A stretch of 64,000 bases of DNA from Sphingosinithalassobacter tenebrarum (GTDB lineage Bacteria; Pseudomonadota; Alphaproteobacteria; Sphingomonadales; Sphingomonadaceae): the NCBI RefSeq assembly GCF_011057975.1, contig NZ_CP049109.1:2759001-2823000 (forward strand), read 5' to 3'. Made by a program: the position numbers and the translations under genes. The notes under the pieces were generated by a model. That model was not told where the DNA came from and ran no database searches. It worked only from the letters and a program-made list of their open reading frames with translations. The first letter of the stretch is position 1, and the number at the start of each line of letters is the position of its first letter. Positions 32,931 through 41,879 of the stretch are shown in pieces.

Positions 32931-32950
32931 AAGTTATCAACTGATAACTT
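32931..32950. promoter_or_regulatory. Perfect TetR operator
   Basis: AAGTTATCA-AC-TGATAACTT: 9-bp arms with no mismatch and a 2-base spacer, in the 82 bases between the divergent TetR and alpha/beta hydrolase genes. It is AT-rich against a GC-rich background. This is the clearest operator in the window. Confidence 0.8.
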
Positions 32951-32979
32951 AATGCACAAAACAAGACGGGAGAGGCAGT

Positions 32980-33711
32980 ATGGCGACCTATGTTCTGGTG
33001 CATGGCGGCGGGCATGGCGGCTGGTGCTACAAGCCGGTGGCGCGGCTTCTGCGCAGGGCGGGGCACGACGTCTATACGCCGACGATGACCGGCGAAGGCG
33101 AGCGTGCGCATCTGCTCAGCGCCCATGTCGGGCTCGACATGCAGATCACCGATATCGTCAATGTCCTGCAGTACGAGGATCTGCGCGACGTGATCCTGGT
33201 CGGGCACAGCTATGGCGGGATGATCATCACCGGCGTCGCCGATCGCATCGCCGACAGGGTCGGGCATCTCGTCTATCTCGACGCGGCATGGCCCAAAAAC
33301 GGCCAGTCGCTTGAGGATCATGCCGGGCCGATGATGCAGATGGCGCGGGCAATGGGCCGCGTCGTCGACGGGATCGAGCTGACGCTGTTCCCCGGTAACG
33401 ATCCGATGAGCTATTACGGCGTCACCGATCCCGCGACCCAGGCATGGATGCGCGACCGGCTGACACCGCACCCCTGGCGCTGTTTCGAGGACAAGCTGAT
33501 CCTCACCAACGAAGCGGAAACGGCGCGCATTCCGCAGTCGCACATCGTCTGCACCTATTCGATCCCAGGCCGCGACATGCCCGCGATCACCGAGCGCGCA
33601 GAGGGCCGAGTGTGGGAAATCGACACCGGCCACGACCTGATGCTCACCGAGCCGGAAAAGACCGCCGAACTGCTGCTGCGCGTCGCCCCGCTGATGGGCG
33701 GAGCTCAGTAA
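32980..33711 (+). CDS. Alpha/beta hydrolase (small esterase, EstC/salicylate-esterase-like)
   Basis: 243 aa. VLVHGGGHGGWCYKPVARLL is the oxyanion segment; the nucleophile is in VGHSYGGMI and the final His is in IDTGHDLMLTEPE. Size and opening motif match plant methyl-esterase-like and bacterial EstC hydrolases. It likely hydrolyses an ester and is probably under control of the divergent TetR regulator through the palindrome at 32931. Its 3' end overlaps the convergent VOC gene by seven bases. Confidence 0.85.
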   Translation: MATYVLVHGGGHGGWCYKPVARLLRRAGHDVYTPTMTGEGERAHLLSAHVGLDMQITDIVNVLQYEDLRDVILVGHSYGGMIITGVADRIADRVGHLVYLDAAWPKNGQSLEDHAGPMMQMARAMGRVVDGIELTLFPGNDPMSYYGVTDPATQAWMRDRLTPHPWRCFEDKLILTNEAETARIPQSHIVCTYSIPGRDMPAITERAEGRVWEIDTGHDLMLTEPEKTAELLLRVAPLMGGAQ

Positions 33712-34163
33712 ACCGGCACGCCTTCGAAATGGCTGTCGGGATCGAAGCAGTAATATTCGAGATAATGGCCGAATTCGGCGCGCGCGTCGGCATAGGCATA
33801 GGTGCCGCCGAACGCGTTTTCCTCCACCACGATCCGCCAGCGATCGCGCGCCCGCGCCATCGCGGCGTCGAAACCCGGCCGGTCGGGGAAATAGCGGCCG
33901 TGATGGTGAAACTGCATCAATGGCTGGTCCGCCAGCGCTTCCAGATAGAAGTCGACATCGCCCGACTGCGGCGCAATCACTTCGAACTGGGTGCCGTTCA
34001 GAAAGGCCAGGCCGAAATGCCCCGTCACCGGCCCCGAGCGGACGTTTATCGTCAGGTCACGCATTTCCTTGAACGGGCCGATGCCGTGCACACGGCGCAG
34101 CTCGGCGATCGTCGCGTCGAAGTCTCGCGTGACATAGGCGTGTTGCAGATACCCCTCGCGCAC
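33705..34163 (-). CDS. VOC-family protein
   Basis: 152 aa from a GTG at 34163 with GGGAGACGG upstream. The pattern is LQHAYVTRDFDATIAELRR, GTQFEVIAPQSGDV, MQFHHHGRYFPD and a terminal FGHYLEYYCFD, giving likely metal ligands His8, Glu and a late His/Glu. It is too short for an extradiol ring-cleavage dioxygenase. It lies 5' of nothing obvious but follows the TonB receptor on the same strand with a 61-base gap, so it may be in that receptor's transcript. Confidence 0.75.
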   Translation of the reverse strand: MREGYLQHAYVTRDFDATIAELRRVHGIGPFKEMRDLTINVRSGPVTGHFGLAFLNGTQFEVIAPQSGDVDFYLEALADQPLMQFHHHGRYFPDRPGFDAAMARARDRWRIVVEENAFGGTYAYADARAEFGHYLEYYCFDPDSHFEGVPVY

Positions 34164-34224
34164 TGCCGTCTCCCTGGTTGCGATTTTCCGGGGAAGGTCG
34201 CCCTCCCCCGGAAAGCCGTTTCGA

Positions 34225-36498
34225 TCAGAAGTGATAGGTGACCGTGACGCCGCCCGTGCGCGGCGCGGCGGGAGTCATGTAAACGCCAGTGTCGCCCGTG
34301 GAGACCAGCGAATAATACTCCTTCCCGAGCAGGTTGGAGACGAAAAAGCCCCATTCGAGATGGCCGTCGGGCGCCAGCGCCGATCCGGTGAGGTCGACCA
34401 GCGTGAACGCCTCCTGCCGGCTCGCGCGCAATTCGCCCCCTGCCCCGGCGGTATAGTCATATTCGGTGGTGTAGCGCGCCGCGGCAGTCAGATGACCCGT
34501 CCAGCCGCCGGCAGCTTCCCAATTATAGGTTATGCTGCCGTTCGCGGTGAAATCGGGCGCATGCGGCAGGCGAAAGCCCTTGAGGTCCTCCGCCGTCGCC
34601 GTCAGCGCGCCACCGACGATGTTGTAGACCGCCGCATTGGGGAAGCTGGTGAAGCGTGCATGGGTATAGGCGAGGCCGAGATTTACCCGGATCGCCCGGA
34701 CCGGTGCCCAGTTCATGTTGACTTCGGCGCCGTAGATTTCCGACCCCGCCGCATTCTGCTGAAGAATGCCCGCACCGCCGCCGGTGATGAAGGCGACCTG
34801 CACATCCTTCCAGTCATAATAATAGCCGGCGGTATCGAGCCGCAGCGTACCGTCGGGCGATCGATATTTGGCGCCGATTTCGAACGCGTCGATCGTTTCG
34901 GGATCGAGCGGCGGATCGAGCGTCAGCGACGGGCTGTTGAAACCGCCGCTCTTGAAGCCGCGATTGTAGCTCGCATAGAGGTTCACATCGCCCGCATCGT
35001 AGGAAATGACCGCGCGCGGCGAGAAATTGTCGAACGAGACTTCCCCGTCCTGGAATGCCGGCGGCAGCGCGCCGCCACCGCTCAGCATATTGCGCGCGTC
35101 CATATCGTTCAGCACCGAGTGATATTTCTCTTCGCGCGTGTAGCGCACGCCGCCGGTCAGCCGCAGGGCCGGAGTCAGGTTGTAATAGACTTCGCCATAG
35201 ACCGAATAGGCCGTCAGATCGTCGTGATTGTCGAAGGTCGGCGTGGTGCTGCCGAACCAGTTGACGCCGCCGATGCGGCCGACGAAGCGCGCCTTGTTCC
35301 GCTCGAAGAAACCGCCCACCGTCACGTCCAGCGGCCCGCCGAAATCCGAAACGAAGCGCAGTTCGTTGGTGATCGTATCGTCGCGCTTGCCGTCGGCGTC
35401 GCCGGGATTGGGGCTGCGCTGCGACACCGAGCAGAAATAGAGGTTCTCGCCCGGCAGGCCGTCATTGTCGGTGCAGCCATAGGCGCGCGTGCGGCGATAG
35501 GCGAAGGTGTTGCTGAGCGTCCAGCGGTCGGCATTGTATTCCAGCGTCAGCGCGGCGAGCAGCGCGTCGGTATCGTCGCCGCCGCCGCCTTCGCGCGCAG
35601 GCGACTGGCTGGTCTCGTAAAAACCCAGATTGGTCGGCGTTCCGTCGCCATTGTAGCGCAGGCTGTGGATCGCGCCGTTGCCGTCGCGCCGGTCATAGGA
35701 GAACATGGCGAGCGCGCGAAACTGCGTGTCGGGCTCCCACAGCATCTTCAGTCGCCCGCCCCAGGTTTCACCGGCACCGCTGCCGCTCTTTTCCTCGTCG
35801 GGGAATGCGACATTTTCGACATAGCCGTCGCGATGCTCGAAATAGCCGACGGTGCGGATCGCCACTGTCGGTGCGACCGGCAGGTTGAGGACCGCTTCCT
35901 CGCGGGTCCAGTTGAGATTGCCGTATCCCGCGCTGACATAGCCTTCGGTAACGCCCAGGCGCGGATCGCGGGTCGTGACGACGATCGCGCCGCCGGTTGC
36001 GTTACGCCCGTAAAGCGTACCCTGCGGCCCCTTGAGAACTTCGATCTGCTCGACGTCGACCGCCGCCTGTGCCGCCGAAGTCTGGGTCTGCAGATAGATG
36101 TCGTCGAGATAGAAGGCGACCGAGCCTTCAAGACCCGGACCCGAATAGCCGGTGCCGACGCCGCGAATATAGATGGCGGAAATGCCGTCGCCCGCCGTCT
36201 GCGTATTGGTGATGCCCGGCGTGCCGAACTGAAGCGCGTCGGTCGAATCGATACCGAGCGTCGCAAGCGCCTCCTGATCGAAGGCCGCGACCGAGATCGG
36301 CACGTCCTGAATCGATTCCGACCGGCGCTGCGCCGTCACCACGATTTCGGACGCCATGTCCTGTTCCGCCACGACCGGCGTCTCGCTGTCCTGCGCCAGC
36401 GCGATGCCGGGCGCGAACGCCGCTCCGGCGACAAGTGCGCCGAGCGCGGTGTGGCATAGCCAGCGGCCCCCGAACGCGACCCGATTGGGATTCATCAT
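34225..36498 (-). CDS. TonB-dependent outer-membrane receptor
   Basis: 757 aa from the ATG at 36498, with GGAGGGG before it. A signal peptide ends near residue 35 (PGIALA/QDSE). The TonB-box-like EIVVTAQRR and a plug domain follow (DVPISVAAF, IYIRGVGTGY, EVLKGPQGTLYGRNATGGAI), then a beta-barrel ending in VTVTYHF with terminal Phe. It would import a hydrophobic substrate or a complexed nutrient. It is transcribed after the aldo/keto reductase gene, with a hairpin between. A receptor in a catabolic cluster usually takes up the cluster's substrate. Confidence 0.92.
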   Translation of the reverse strand: MMNPNRVAFGGRWLCHTALGALVAGAAFAPGIALAQDSETPVVAEQDMASEIVVTAQRRSESIQDVPISVAAFDQEALATLGIDSTDALQFGTPGITNTQTAGDGISAIYIRGVGTGYSGPGLEGSVAFYLDDIYLQTQTSAAQAAVDVEQIEVLKGPQGTLYGRNATGGAIVVTTRDPRLGVTEGYVSAGYGNLNWTREEAVLNLPVAPTVAIRTVGYFEHRDGYVENVAFPDEEKSGSGAGETWGGRLKMLWEPDTQFRALAMFSYDRRDGNGAIHSLRYNGDGTPTNLGFYETSQSPAREGGGGDDTDALLAALTLEYNADRWTLSNTFAYRRTRAYGCTDNDGLPGENLYFCSVSQRSPNPGDADGKRDDTITNELRFVSDFGGPLDVTVGGFFERNKARFVGRIGGVNWFGSTTPTFDNHDDLTAYSVYGEVYYNLTPALRLTGGVRYTREEKYHSVLNDMDARNMLSGGGALPPAFQDGEVSFDNFSPRAVISYDAGDVNLYASYNRGFKSGGFNSPSLTLDPPLDPETIDAFEIGAKYRSPDGTLRLDTAGYYYDWKDVQVAFITGGGAGILQQNAAGSEIYGAEVNMNWAPVRAIRVNLGLAYTHARFTSFPNAAVYNIVGGALTATAEDLKGFRLPHAPDFTANGSITYNWEAAGGWTGHLTAAARYTTEYDYTAGAGGELRASRQEAFTLVDLTGSALAPDGHLEWGFFVSNLLGKEYYSLVSTGDTGVYMTPAAPRTGGVTVTYHF

Positions 36499-36519
36499 AT
36501 TCCCCTCCTCCTTGAAAAC

Positions 36520-36536
36520 CGGGCGATTTTTGCCCG
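36520..36536 (-). terminator. Hairpin between aldo/keto reductase and TonB receptor genes
   Basis: CGGGC/GCCCG stem with a seven-base loop. Read on the minus strand it is followed by GGTTTTC. It may partly end the aldo/keto reductase transcript before the receptor gene. The stem is short, so the call is weak. Confidence 0.4.
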
Positions 36537-36586
36537 TTGCTTGTGATCTTGTGGTGCAGGGCCGCGTCGGACGCGGCAGTGCCTGT

Positions 36587-37618
36587 TCAGCCGGGATGCT
36601 GCGCGGCGGCGGCGGCCAGTTCGGCGTCGACCAGCCCCTGATCGGCAAGGTCGCGCCACAGCGCATCCGGGATCGCCGTCGACAGTCCGGCGATGCTGCG
36701 ATCGACGCTCGAAACCGTCCCCGCGCCGATCAGCACGCTGGCAACCGCGGGGTGTGTCAGCGGAAACTGCAGCGCTGCATGGCTCAGCGGCACGTCATGC
36801 GCAGCGCATACCGTTTCGAGCTTGCGCACCTGCGCCAGCGCCGCCTCGTCTGCCTCGGCATAGTTATATCGCGCGCCCGGCACTGCGCCGGTGGCGAGAA
36901 TGCCCGAATTGAACACGCCGCCGACGATCAACGACACCTGCCGTTCGAGGCATTTGGCGAGCAGCGGCTTGACGCCATTCTGTTCGAGCAGCGTCAGCCG
37001 TCCGGCGAGCAGGAACGCCGTCGGATCGCCATAATCGAGGCAATCGAGGCACGCGGCGACTTCGTTGACCCCAAGGCCATAGCCGGCGATGGCGCCCGCG
37101 CTCCGCAATTCCTCGAGCGCCTTCATCCCGCCGGTCTTGAGCGCATGCAGATGGCCCGGCGCATCATCGCCATGCATCATCTCGCCGATGTCGTGGACCA
37201 GCAGGATATCGATGCGATCGAGCCCCAGTCGCTGCAGGCTCGCTTCGTGCGAGCGCATCACGCCGTCATAGCTGTAATCGTAGATCGAATTGAACGGCGA
37301 GGGATCGAGGAAGATGCCGTCTTCCTCCAGATCGCCGCGCGCCGGCGCCATCAGCCGGCCGACCTTGGTCGACAGCACGAAAGAATCGCGCGACTTATGG
37401 TCGAGCCAGGCGCCGAGCCGCCGCTCGCTACGCCCGCGCCCGTAAAATGGTGCGGTGTCGTAGTAGCGGATGCCCGCGCCCCAGGCGGCATCGACCACCG
37501 ACGCAGCCGACGCGTCATCGATGACGCGAAAGAAATTGCCAAGCCCGCCGCCGCCAAGACTGGCGATGGTTACCTTCAGACCGCTGCGACCGAGCGGCCT
37601 TGTCGAGGATACGTCCAA
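36587..37618 (-). CDS. Aldo/keto reductase (D-threo-aldose 1-dehydrogenase-like)
   Basis: 343 aa. The start is a TTG at 37618: AGGAGGGG stands six bases before it and no better start exists. Catalytic tetrad positions are visible: Asp and Tyr in YYDTAPFYGRGRSE, Lys in LSTKVG, His in LLVHDIG. Cofactor motifs near the C terminus include VLIGAGTVSSV. The length fits the L-fucose/D-threo-aldose dehydrogenase branch. Here it may oxidise a hydroxyl group of the catabolic substrate. A 16-bp palindrome 70 bases upstream is shared with two other promoters of the beta-oxidation block. Confidence 0.85.
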   Translation of the reverse strand: MDVSSTRPLGRSGLKVTIASLGGGGLGNFFRVIDDASAASVVDAAWGAGIRYYDTAPFYGRGRSERRLGAWLDHKSRDSFVLSTKVGRLMAPARGDLEEDGIFLDPSPFNSIYDYSYDGVMRSHEASLQRLGLDRIDILLVHDIGEMMHGDDAPGHLHALKTGGMKALEELRSAGAIAGYGLGVNEVAACLDCLDYGDPTAFLLAGRLTLLEQNGVKPLLAKCLERQVSLIVGGVFNSGILATGAVPGARYNYAEADEAALAQVRKLETVCAAHDVPLSHAALQFPLTHPAVASVLIGAGTVSSVDRSIAGLSTAIPDALWRDLADQGLVDAELAAAAAQHPG

Positions 37619-37687
37619 CGCGCCCCTCCTGTTTCCTCTCCCGGCGCCCGCTGTTTCGCGTGGTCACCGCGGCCCGCAAATGCGTGG

Positions 37688-37703
37688 CCTACTCGCAAGT
37701 AAG
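37688..37703. promoter_or_regulatory. Shared operator, copy 1 (CCTACT-N4-AGTAAG)
   Basis: CCTACT-CGCA-AGTAAG lies upstream of the aldo/keto reductase start (37618). It matches the perfect palindrome CCTACT-TGCC-AGTAGG at 47193 with one mismatch in the arms. A related copy is at 40556. The three sites probably bind one regulator. Confidence 0.55.
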
Positions 37704-37777
37704 GAGATTACCGGAGGGGAGGCAATGTGCATATGTCCGCAAATGCGGACATTGCAATCAGGGGCAAGAGCGAGTGC

Positions 37778-38941
37778 TTACAGCAACTCGACGATCGTGG
37801 CGTTGGCGATGCCGCCGCCTTCGCACATGGTCTGAAGGCCGTATTTGCCGCCGCGCGCCTTGAGCGCATGGAGCAGAGTCGCCATCAGCTTGGTGCCGCT
37901 CGCGCCGAGCGGGTGGCCGAGCGCGATCGCGCCGCCATTGACGTTGAGCTTGGCCGGATCGGCGCCGATCGCCTGCAGCCACGCCATCGGGATCGAGGCA
38001 AAGGCTTCGTTGACTTCGAACAGGTCGATATCGTCGAGCTTGAGCCCCGCCTTTTCGAGGACCTTGCGCGTCGCCGGGATCGGCTCTTCGAGCATCACCA
38101 CCGGATCGCCCGCCGTCACCGCCATGCTGACGACGCGCGCCATCGGCGTGAGGTTGAACCGCTTGAGCGCCGCTTCGCTGACGACCATCAGACCCGACGC
38201 GCCGTCGGTCATCTGGCTGGCATTGGCGGCGGTGATCGTACCGCCTTCCTCCAGCGTCTTGACCTGCGACATCGCTTCCATCGTGCCGCCGCGGCGCACG
38301 CCGTCATCGGTGTCGAACGTGCCTTCGGGCGTTTCGACCGGCACAATCTCTTCCTTGAACGCGCCGCTGTCGATCGCGGCGGCGGCCTTTTCGTGGCTCT
38401 TGAGCGCGAATTCGTCCATCTGCTCGCGCGTGAAGCCATATTTGTCGGCAATCATCTGTGCGCCGTGAAACTGGCTGAATTCGGCGACGCCGTAGCGGTT
38501 CTGGATGCTCTTCGGCCAGGGTCCGGTGCCGACGCCCGCCTGCGCATGCAGCATGAAGTTGGAGCCCATCGGCACGCGCGTCATGCTTTCCGCGCCGCAC
38601 GCGATGATCACGTCCTGCGTGCCCGACATCACGCCCTGCGCGGCAAAGTGCAGCGCCTGTTGCGAGGAGCCGCACTGGCGGTCGATCGTCACCGCCGGAA
38701 CGCTGTCGGGCAGCTTCGAGGCGAGCACCATGTTGCGCGCAAAGGCGAACGCCTGCTCGCCCGCCTGGCTGACGCAGCCGCCGATCACATCCTCGATCGC
38801 GGCGGGATCGACGCCGGTGCGGTCGACCAGCGCGTTGAGCACCGTCGCGCCCAGATCGGCGGGGTGGATGTCGATCAGGCCGCCCTTGCGGGCGCGGCCG
38901 CCCGGCGTGCGCAGCGATTCGACGATATAGGCTTCGGCCAT
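37778..38941 (-). CDS. Acetyl-CoA acyltransferase (thiolase)
   Basis: 387 aa with the full degradative thiolase set: nucleophile Cys90 in RQCGSSQQA, GHPLGASGT with the His near residue 343, and the second Cys in MCEGGGIANA near 374. It cleaves a 3-ketoacyl-CoA with CoA. It is last in a minus-strand operon SDR-crotonase-thiolase with gaps of 11 and 3 bases, which looks like three consecutive steps: hydration/isomerisation, 3-hydroxyacyl oxidation, thiolysis. It resembles FadA-type enzymes of steroid and fatty acid catabolism. Confidence 0.9.
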   Translation of the reverse strand: MAEAYIVESLRTPGGRARKGGLIDIHPADLGATVLNALVDRTGVDPAAIEDVIGGCVSQAGEQAFAFARNMVLASKLPDSVPAVTIDRQCGSSQQALHFAAQGVMSGTQDVIIACGAESMTRVPMGSNFMLHAQAGVGTGPWPKSIQNRYGVAEFSQFHGAQMIADKYGFTREQMDEFALKSHEKAAAAIDSGAFKEEIVPVETPEGTFDTDDGVRRGGTMEAMSQVKTLEEGGTITAANASQMTDGASGLMVVSEAALKRFNLTPMARVVSMAVTAGDPVVMLEEPIPATRKVLEKAGLKLDDIDLFEVNEAFASIPMAWLQAIGADPAKLNVNGGAIALGHPLGASGTKLMATLLHALKARGGKYGLQTMCEGGGIANATIVELL

Positions 38942-38944
38942 TGT

Positions 38945-39733
38945 TCAGTGTCCTTTGGTGAAATCGGGTTTGCGCTTCTCGACGAACGACGCGACGCCTT
39001 CCTTGCCCTGCGGCGTGCGCGCGAGGCCGGATATACCACGGCTTTCGGCTTCGAGCTGCGCTTCGAGCGAATTGCTGGTGCTGTCGAGCAGCAGCTTGCG
39101 GGTGACACCCAAGGCAGGCGTCGCCGATGCGGCGAGTTCGGCGGCGAGCGCGTTTGCCTCGTCCATCAGCGCGCCTTCGTCGACCATGCGTGTTGCCAGC
39201 CCGATCTCGGCGGCCTCGGCGGCACCGATCCGGCGATTGCGCAGGCAAAGCTCCTGCGCACGCCGCAACCCGATCAGGCGCGGCAACATCCAGGTCGTCC
39301 CGCCATCGGGCGAAAGGCCGATGGCGGTATAGGCAAGCATGTAGCTCGCACGCGGATCGGCGAGCGCGATGTCGCCGAGAATGGCGAGCCCGATCCCGGC
39401 CCCCGCCACCGATCCGTTGACGGCCGTCACCACCGGCTTGTCCATGCGGGCGAAGCGCGTAACCGCCGCATGCACATAGGCCGTGATTTCCTTGAGGAAT
39501 GCCGGCAGCTTCTCCCCCGCCCCCGAAAAGGCCGCGACGTCGCCGCCGGCGCAGAACAGCTTGCCCGCGCCGGTAATGAGGACGCAGCGAACGCTGTCGT
39601 CTTCATCGACTTCGATCGCGGCTTCCATCAGCGCGCGGCTCATCGGAATGTCGAGCGCATTGCCGACATCGGGGCGGTTGAGCGTGATGCGGGCGACGCC
39701 GTTATCACGCTCGAGGAGAATGGAGTCGGTCAT
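38945..39733 (-). CDS. Enoyl-CoA hydratase/isomerase, PaaG-like
   Basis: 262 aa. Crotonase motifs are RITLNRPDVGNALDIPM, FCAGGDVAAFSG and VNGSVAGAGIGLAILGDI. The first hydratase Glu is absent (AGIGL), and the second region reads AIGLSPDGGTTW with an Asp, as in PaaG-type isomerases. A double-bond shift or an alternative hydration is therefore more likely than simple crotonase chemistry. It lies between SDR and thiolase genes in one operon. Confidence 0.83.
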   Translation of the reverse strand: MTDSILLERDNGVARITLNRPDVGNALDIPMSRALMEAAIEVDEDDSVRCVLITGAGKLFCAGGDVAAFSGAGEKLPAFLKEITAYVHAAVTRFARMDKPVVTAVNGSVAGAGIGLAILGDIALADPRASYMLAYTAIGLSPDGGTTWMLPRLIGLRRAQELCLRNRRIGAAEAAEIGLATRMVDEGALMDEANALAAELAASATPALGVTRKLLLDSTSNSLEAQLEAESRGISGLARTPQGKEGVASFVEKRKPDFTKGH

Positions 39734-39744
39734 CGCGGATCGCC

Positions 39745-40506
39745 TCAGCGCGGCGCCATGCGGATCGCGCCGTCGAGGCGGATCACTTCGCCGTTGAGCA
39801 TCGGGTTCTCGATGATGCTCTCGGCCAGCCTGGCATATTCCTCGGGCTTGCCGAGGCGGCTGGGGTGCGGAACCTGCGTGCCGAGCGAATCCTGCGCGGC
39901 CTGCGGCAGGCCCATCAGCATCGGCGTTAGGAAAATGCCCGGCGCGATCGTCATCACGCGGATCTTGTGCTGCGCCAGATCGCGCGCGGCGGGCAGCGTC
40001 AGGCCGACGACACCACCCTTGGACGAGGCATAGGCCGCCTGGCCGATCTGCCCGTCATAGGCGGCGACCGAAGCGGTGTTGACGATCACGCCCGCTTCCT
40101 CGCCTTCGATCTTCGCCGCGATCAGCCGCGCCGCGAATTTCGAGATCATGTTGAAGGTGCCGATCAGATTGACTTCGACCGCCTTGCGATAGGCGTCGAG
40201 CGAATGCGGCACGCCTTCCTTGTTGACGATACGGATCGCCGGAGCGATGCCCGCGCAGTTCACCAGCACGCGTGCCACGCCATGCGCTTCCTCGGCGGCG
40301 GCGAAACCGGCGTTCGCGCTGTCCTCGTCGGCGACGTTCACCTTGAAGAATTTTCCGCCGATTTCCTCGGCCGCCTTGACACCGACTTCCTCGTTAAGGT
40401 CGAAAATCGCGACCTTCGCGCCGTGCGACGCGAGCATCTTCGCGGTGGCATTCCCCAGACCCGACGCACCGCCCGTGACGACGGCGCCCACTCCCTGCAA
40501 ATTCAT
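39745..40506 (-). CDS. 3-hydroxyacyl-CoA dehydrogenase type 2 (SDR, HSD17B10-like)
   Basis: 253 aa from the ATG at 40506. Motifs: VVTGGASGLGNATAKML, VLVNCAGIAPA, IVNTASVAAYDGQIGQAAYAS with Tyr-x3-Lys in YASSKGG, and MTIAPGIFLTPMLMGLPQ. The sequence is close in plan to type 2 3-hydroxyacyl-CoA dehydrogenases (HSD10), which oxidise short branched and steroid substrates. It heads the operon with crotonase and thiolase, giving the third and fourth beta-oxidation steps. Its promoter holds copy 2 of the shared palindrome. Confidence 0.88.
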   Translation of the reverse strand: MNLQGVGAVVTGGASGLGNATAKMLASHGAKVAIFDLNEEVGVKAAEEIGGKFFKVNVADEDSANAGFAAAEEAHGVARVLVNCAGIAPAIRIVNKEGVPHSLDAYRKAVEVNLIGTFNMISKFAARLIAAKIEGEEAGVIVNTASVAAYDGQIGQAAYASSKGGVVGLTLPAARDLAQHKIRVMTIAPGIFLTPMLMGLPQAAQDSLGTQVPHPSRLGKPEEYARLAESIIENPMLNGEVIRLDGAIRMAPR

Positions 40507-40555
40507 GGCTATCTCCAGCATGCGCCGACTCGGCGCTTTACCTGTTGGAACATCT

Positions 40556-40571
40556 TCTACCAGAGAGTAGG
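40556..40571. promoter_or_regulatory. Shared operator, copy 2 (TCTACC-N4-AGTAGG)
   Basis: TCTACC-AGAG-AGTAGG lies in the 182 bases between the divergent SDR (minus) and acyl-CoA dehydrogenase (plus) genes. Its right half is identical to the copy at 47193, and the left half differs at its two ends. Confidence 0.5.
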
Positions 40572-40688
40572 TAGTGGTCCGTTCGGAGCCGGTCAAGGCG
40601 AGGCGCGACGCATCGCCACACCAGGTTTTCCGCGGAAATTCACTAGCGCGACCTGTCCGATTCGCATGGGTCGCAGCCGGGGAGAGGC

Positions 40689-41879
40689 ATGAGCGAAGCG
40701 ACCGAAACATTGCGGCAGGAAGTGCGCGGCTGGCTGGAAGCCAATGTCCCGCCAAACTGGCGCGAGGCGATGACGGGATGCAGTCAGGACGCGTTCGTCG
40801 CTGCGCAGCGCGACTGGTTCGGCAAGATGGTCGCGGCCGGCTATGCGACGCCGCACTGGCCCGCGCAATGGCCGGGCGGCGGCCGCAGCCTGGCCGAGCA
40901 GAAAGTGATCTACGAGGAAATCGCGCGCATCGATGCGCCGCGTCTGATCCTCTATTTCGTCTCGCTCTATCACGCGGCGATGACGCTGGTGGAGTGGGCC
41001 TCGCCCGAACAGGCGAAAGCCTATCTCCAGGGCATTCTCGACGGCGAAATCTGGTGCCAGGGCTTTTCCGAGCCCAATGCGGGATCGGACCTCGCCGCGC
41101 TCAAGACCCGCGCCGAGCGGAAAGGCGATGTCTATGTCGTCAATGGCCAGAAGATCTGGTCGACGATGGCGCAATATGCCGACAAATGCCTGCTGCTCGT
41201 CCGCACCGGATCGGACGGCCCCAAACAGGCGGGCATCACCTTCCTCGTCATGGACATGAACACGCCGGGCATCACCGTGCGCCCGATCGAGCAGATCACC
41301 GATGACGAGGAATTCGCCGAAATCTTCCTCGACGATGTCGAAATCCCGGTCGCCAACCGGCTGGGCGAGGAAAATCAGGGCTGGGCCGTCGCGCAATCAA
41401 CGCTGGCATCCGAACGCGGACTGACGTTGGTCGAGCTTTCGCAGCGGATGCGCGGGATGCTCTGGCGCCTCACCGACGCTGCCGCGAAAGCGGGCCGCGC
41501 CGATGATCCGATCATCCAGCGCGAACTGGGCGAGGTCGCGAACATGGTCAGCGCCTCCTGCGCGGTGGCCGACAATTATCTCAAACGCCGCATCGCGGGC
41601 GAGGAGCGGATCGGCGATGCCTCGATCGTGAAGCTCTATTATCCGCGCGCGCTGCGGGCCTATACCAGCCTCGGCATGAAGCTGGCGGGCGCGACGGGAC
41701 AGATCCATGCGCCGTTCACTGCAGGTGGCAGTCAGGAAACCGGCAACTGGCCGGTCGATTTCATGAACAGCTATGCCTGGTCGATCGCCGGCGGCAGCGA
41801 CGAGGTCCAGCGCAACATCATATCCGAGCGCGTGCTCGAAATGCCGCGCGAACCCAAAAACTGGAAGGTGGAAGGCTGA
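40689..41879 (+). CDS. Acyl-CoA dehydrogenase, large partner of a paired enzyme
   Basis: 396 aa. Flavin and substrate motifs: WCQGFSEPNAGSDLA, VVNGQKIWST, and the C-terminal AGGSDEVQRNIISERVLEMP. The stop codon overlaps the start of a second, shorter acyl-CoA dehydrogenase gene, as for the heterotetrameric (alpha2-beta2) enzymes that oxidise steroid side chains and similar bulky CoA esters. It should introduce a 2,3-double bond, passing electrons to an electron-transfer flavoprotein encoded elsewhere. Copy 2 of the shared operator is about 120 bases upstream. Confidence 0.88.
   Translation: MSEATETLRQEVRGWLEANVPPNWREAMTGCSQDAFVAAQRDWFGKMVAAGYATPHWPAQWPGGGRSLAEQKVIYEEIARIDAPRLILYFVSLYHAAMTLVEWASPEQAKAYLQGILDGEIWCQGFSEPNAGSDLAALKTRAERKGDVYVVNGQKIWSTMAQYADKCLLLVRTGSDGPKQAGITFLVMDMNTPGITVRPIEQITDDEEFAEIFLDDVEIPVANRLGEENQGWAVAQSTLASERGLTLVELSQRMRGMLWRLTDAAAKAGRADDPIIQRELGEVANMVSASCAVADNYLKRRIAGEERIGDASIVKLYYPRALRAYTSLGMKLAGATGQIHAPFTAGGSQETGNWPVDFMNSYAWSIAGGSDEVQRNIISERVLEMPREPKNWKVEG

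Noticed and set aside
34231..36459. Long plus-strand frame opposite the first TonB receptor
   Set aside because: Arg/Ala-rich shadow of the receptor gene with no domain.
37727..40033. Long plus-strand open frame (768 codons) opposite thiolase and crotonase genes
   Set aside because: Thiolase and crotonase active-site motifs are on the minus strand; the plus frame matches nothing.
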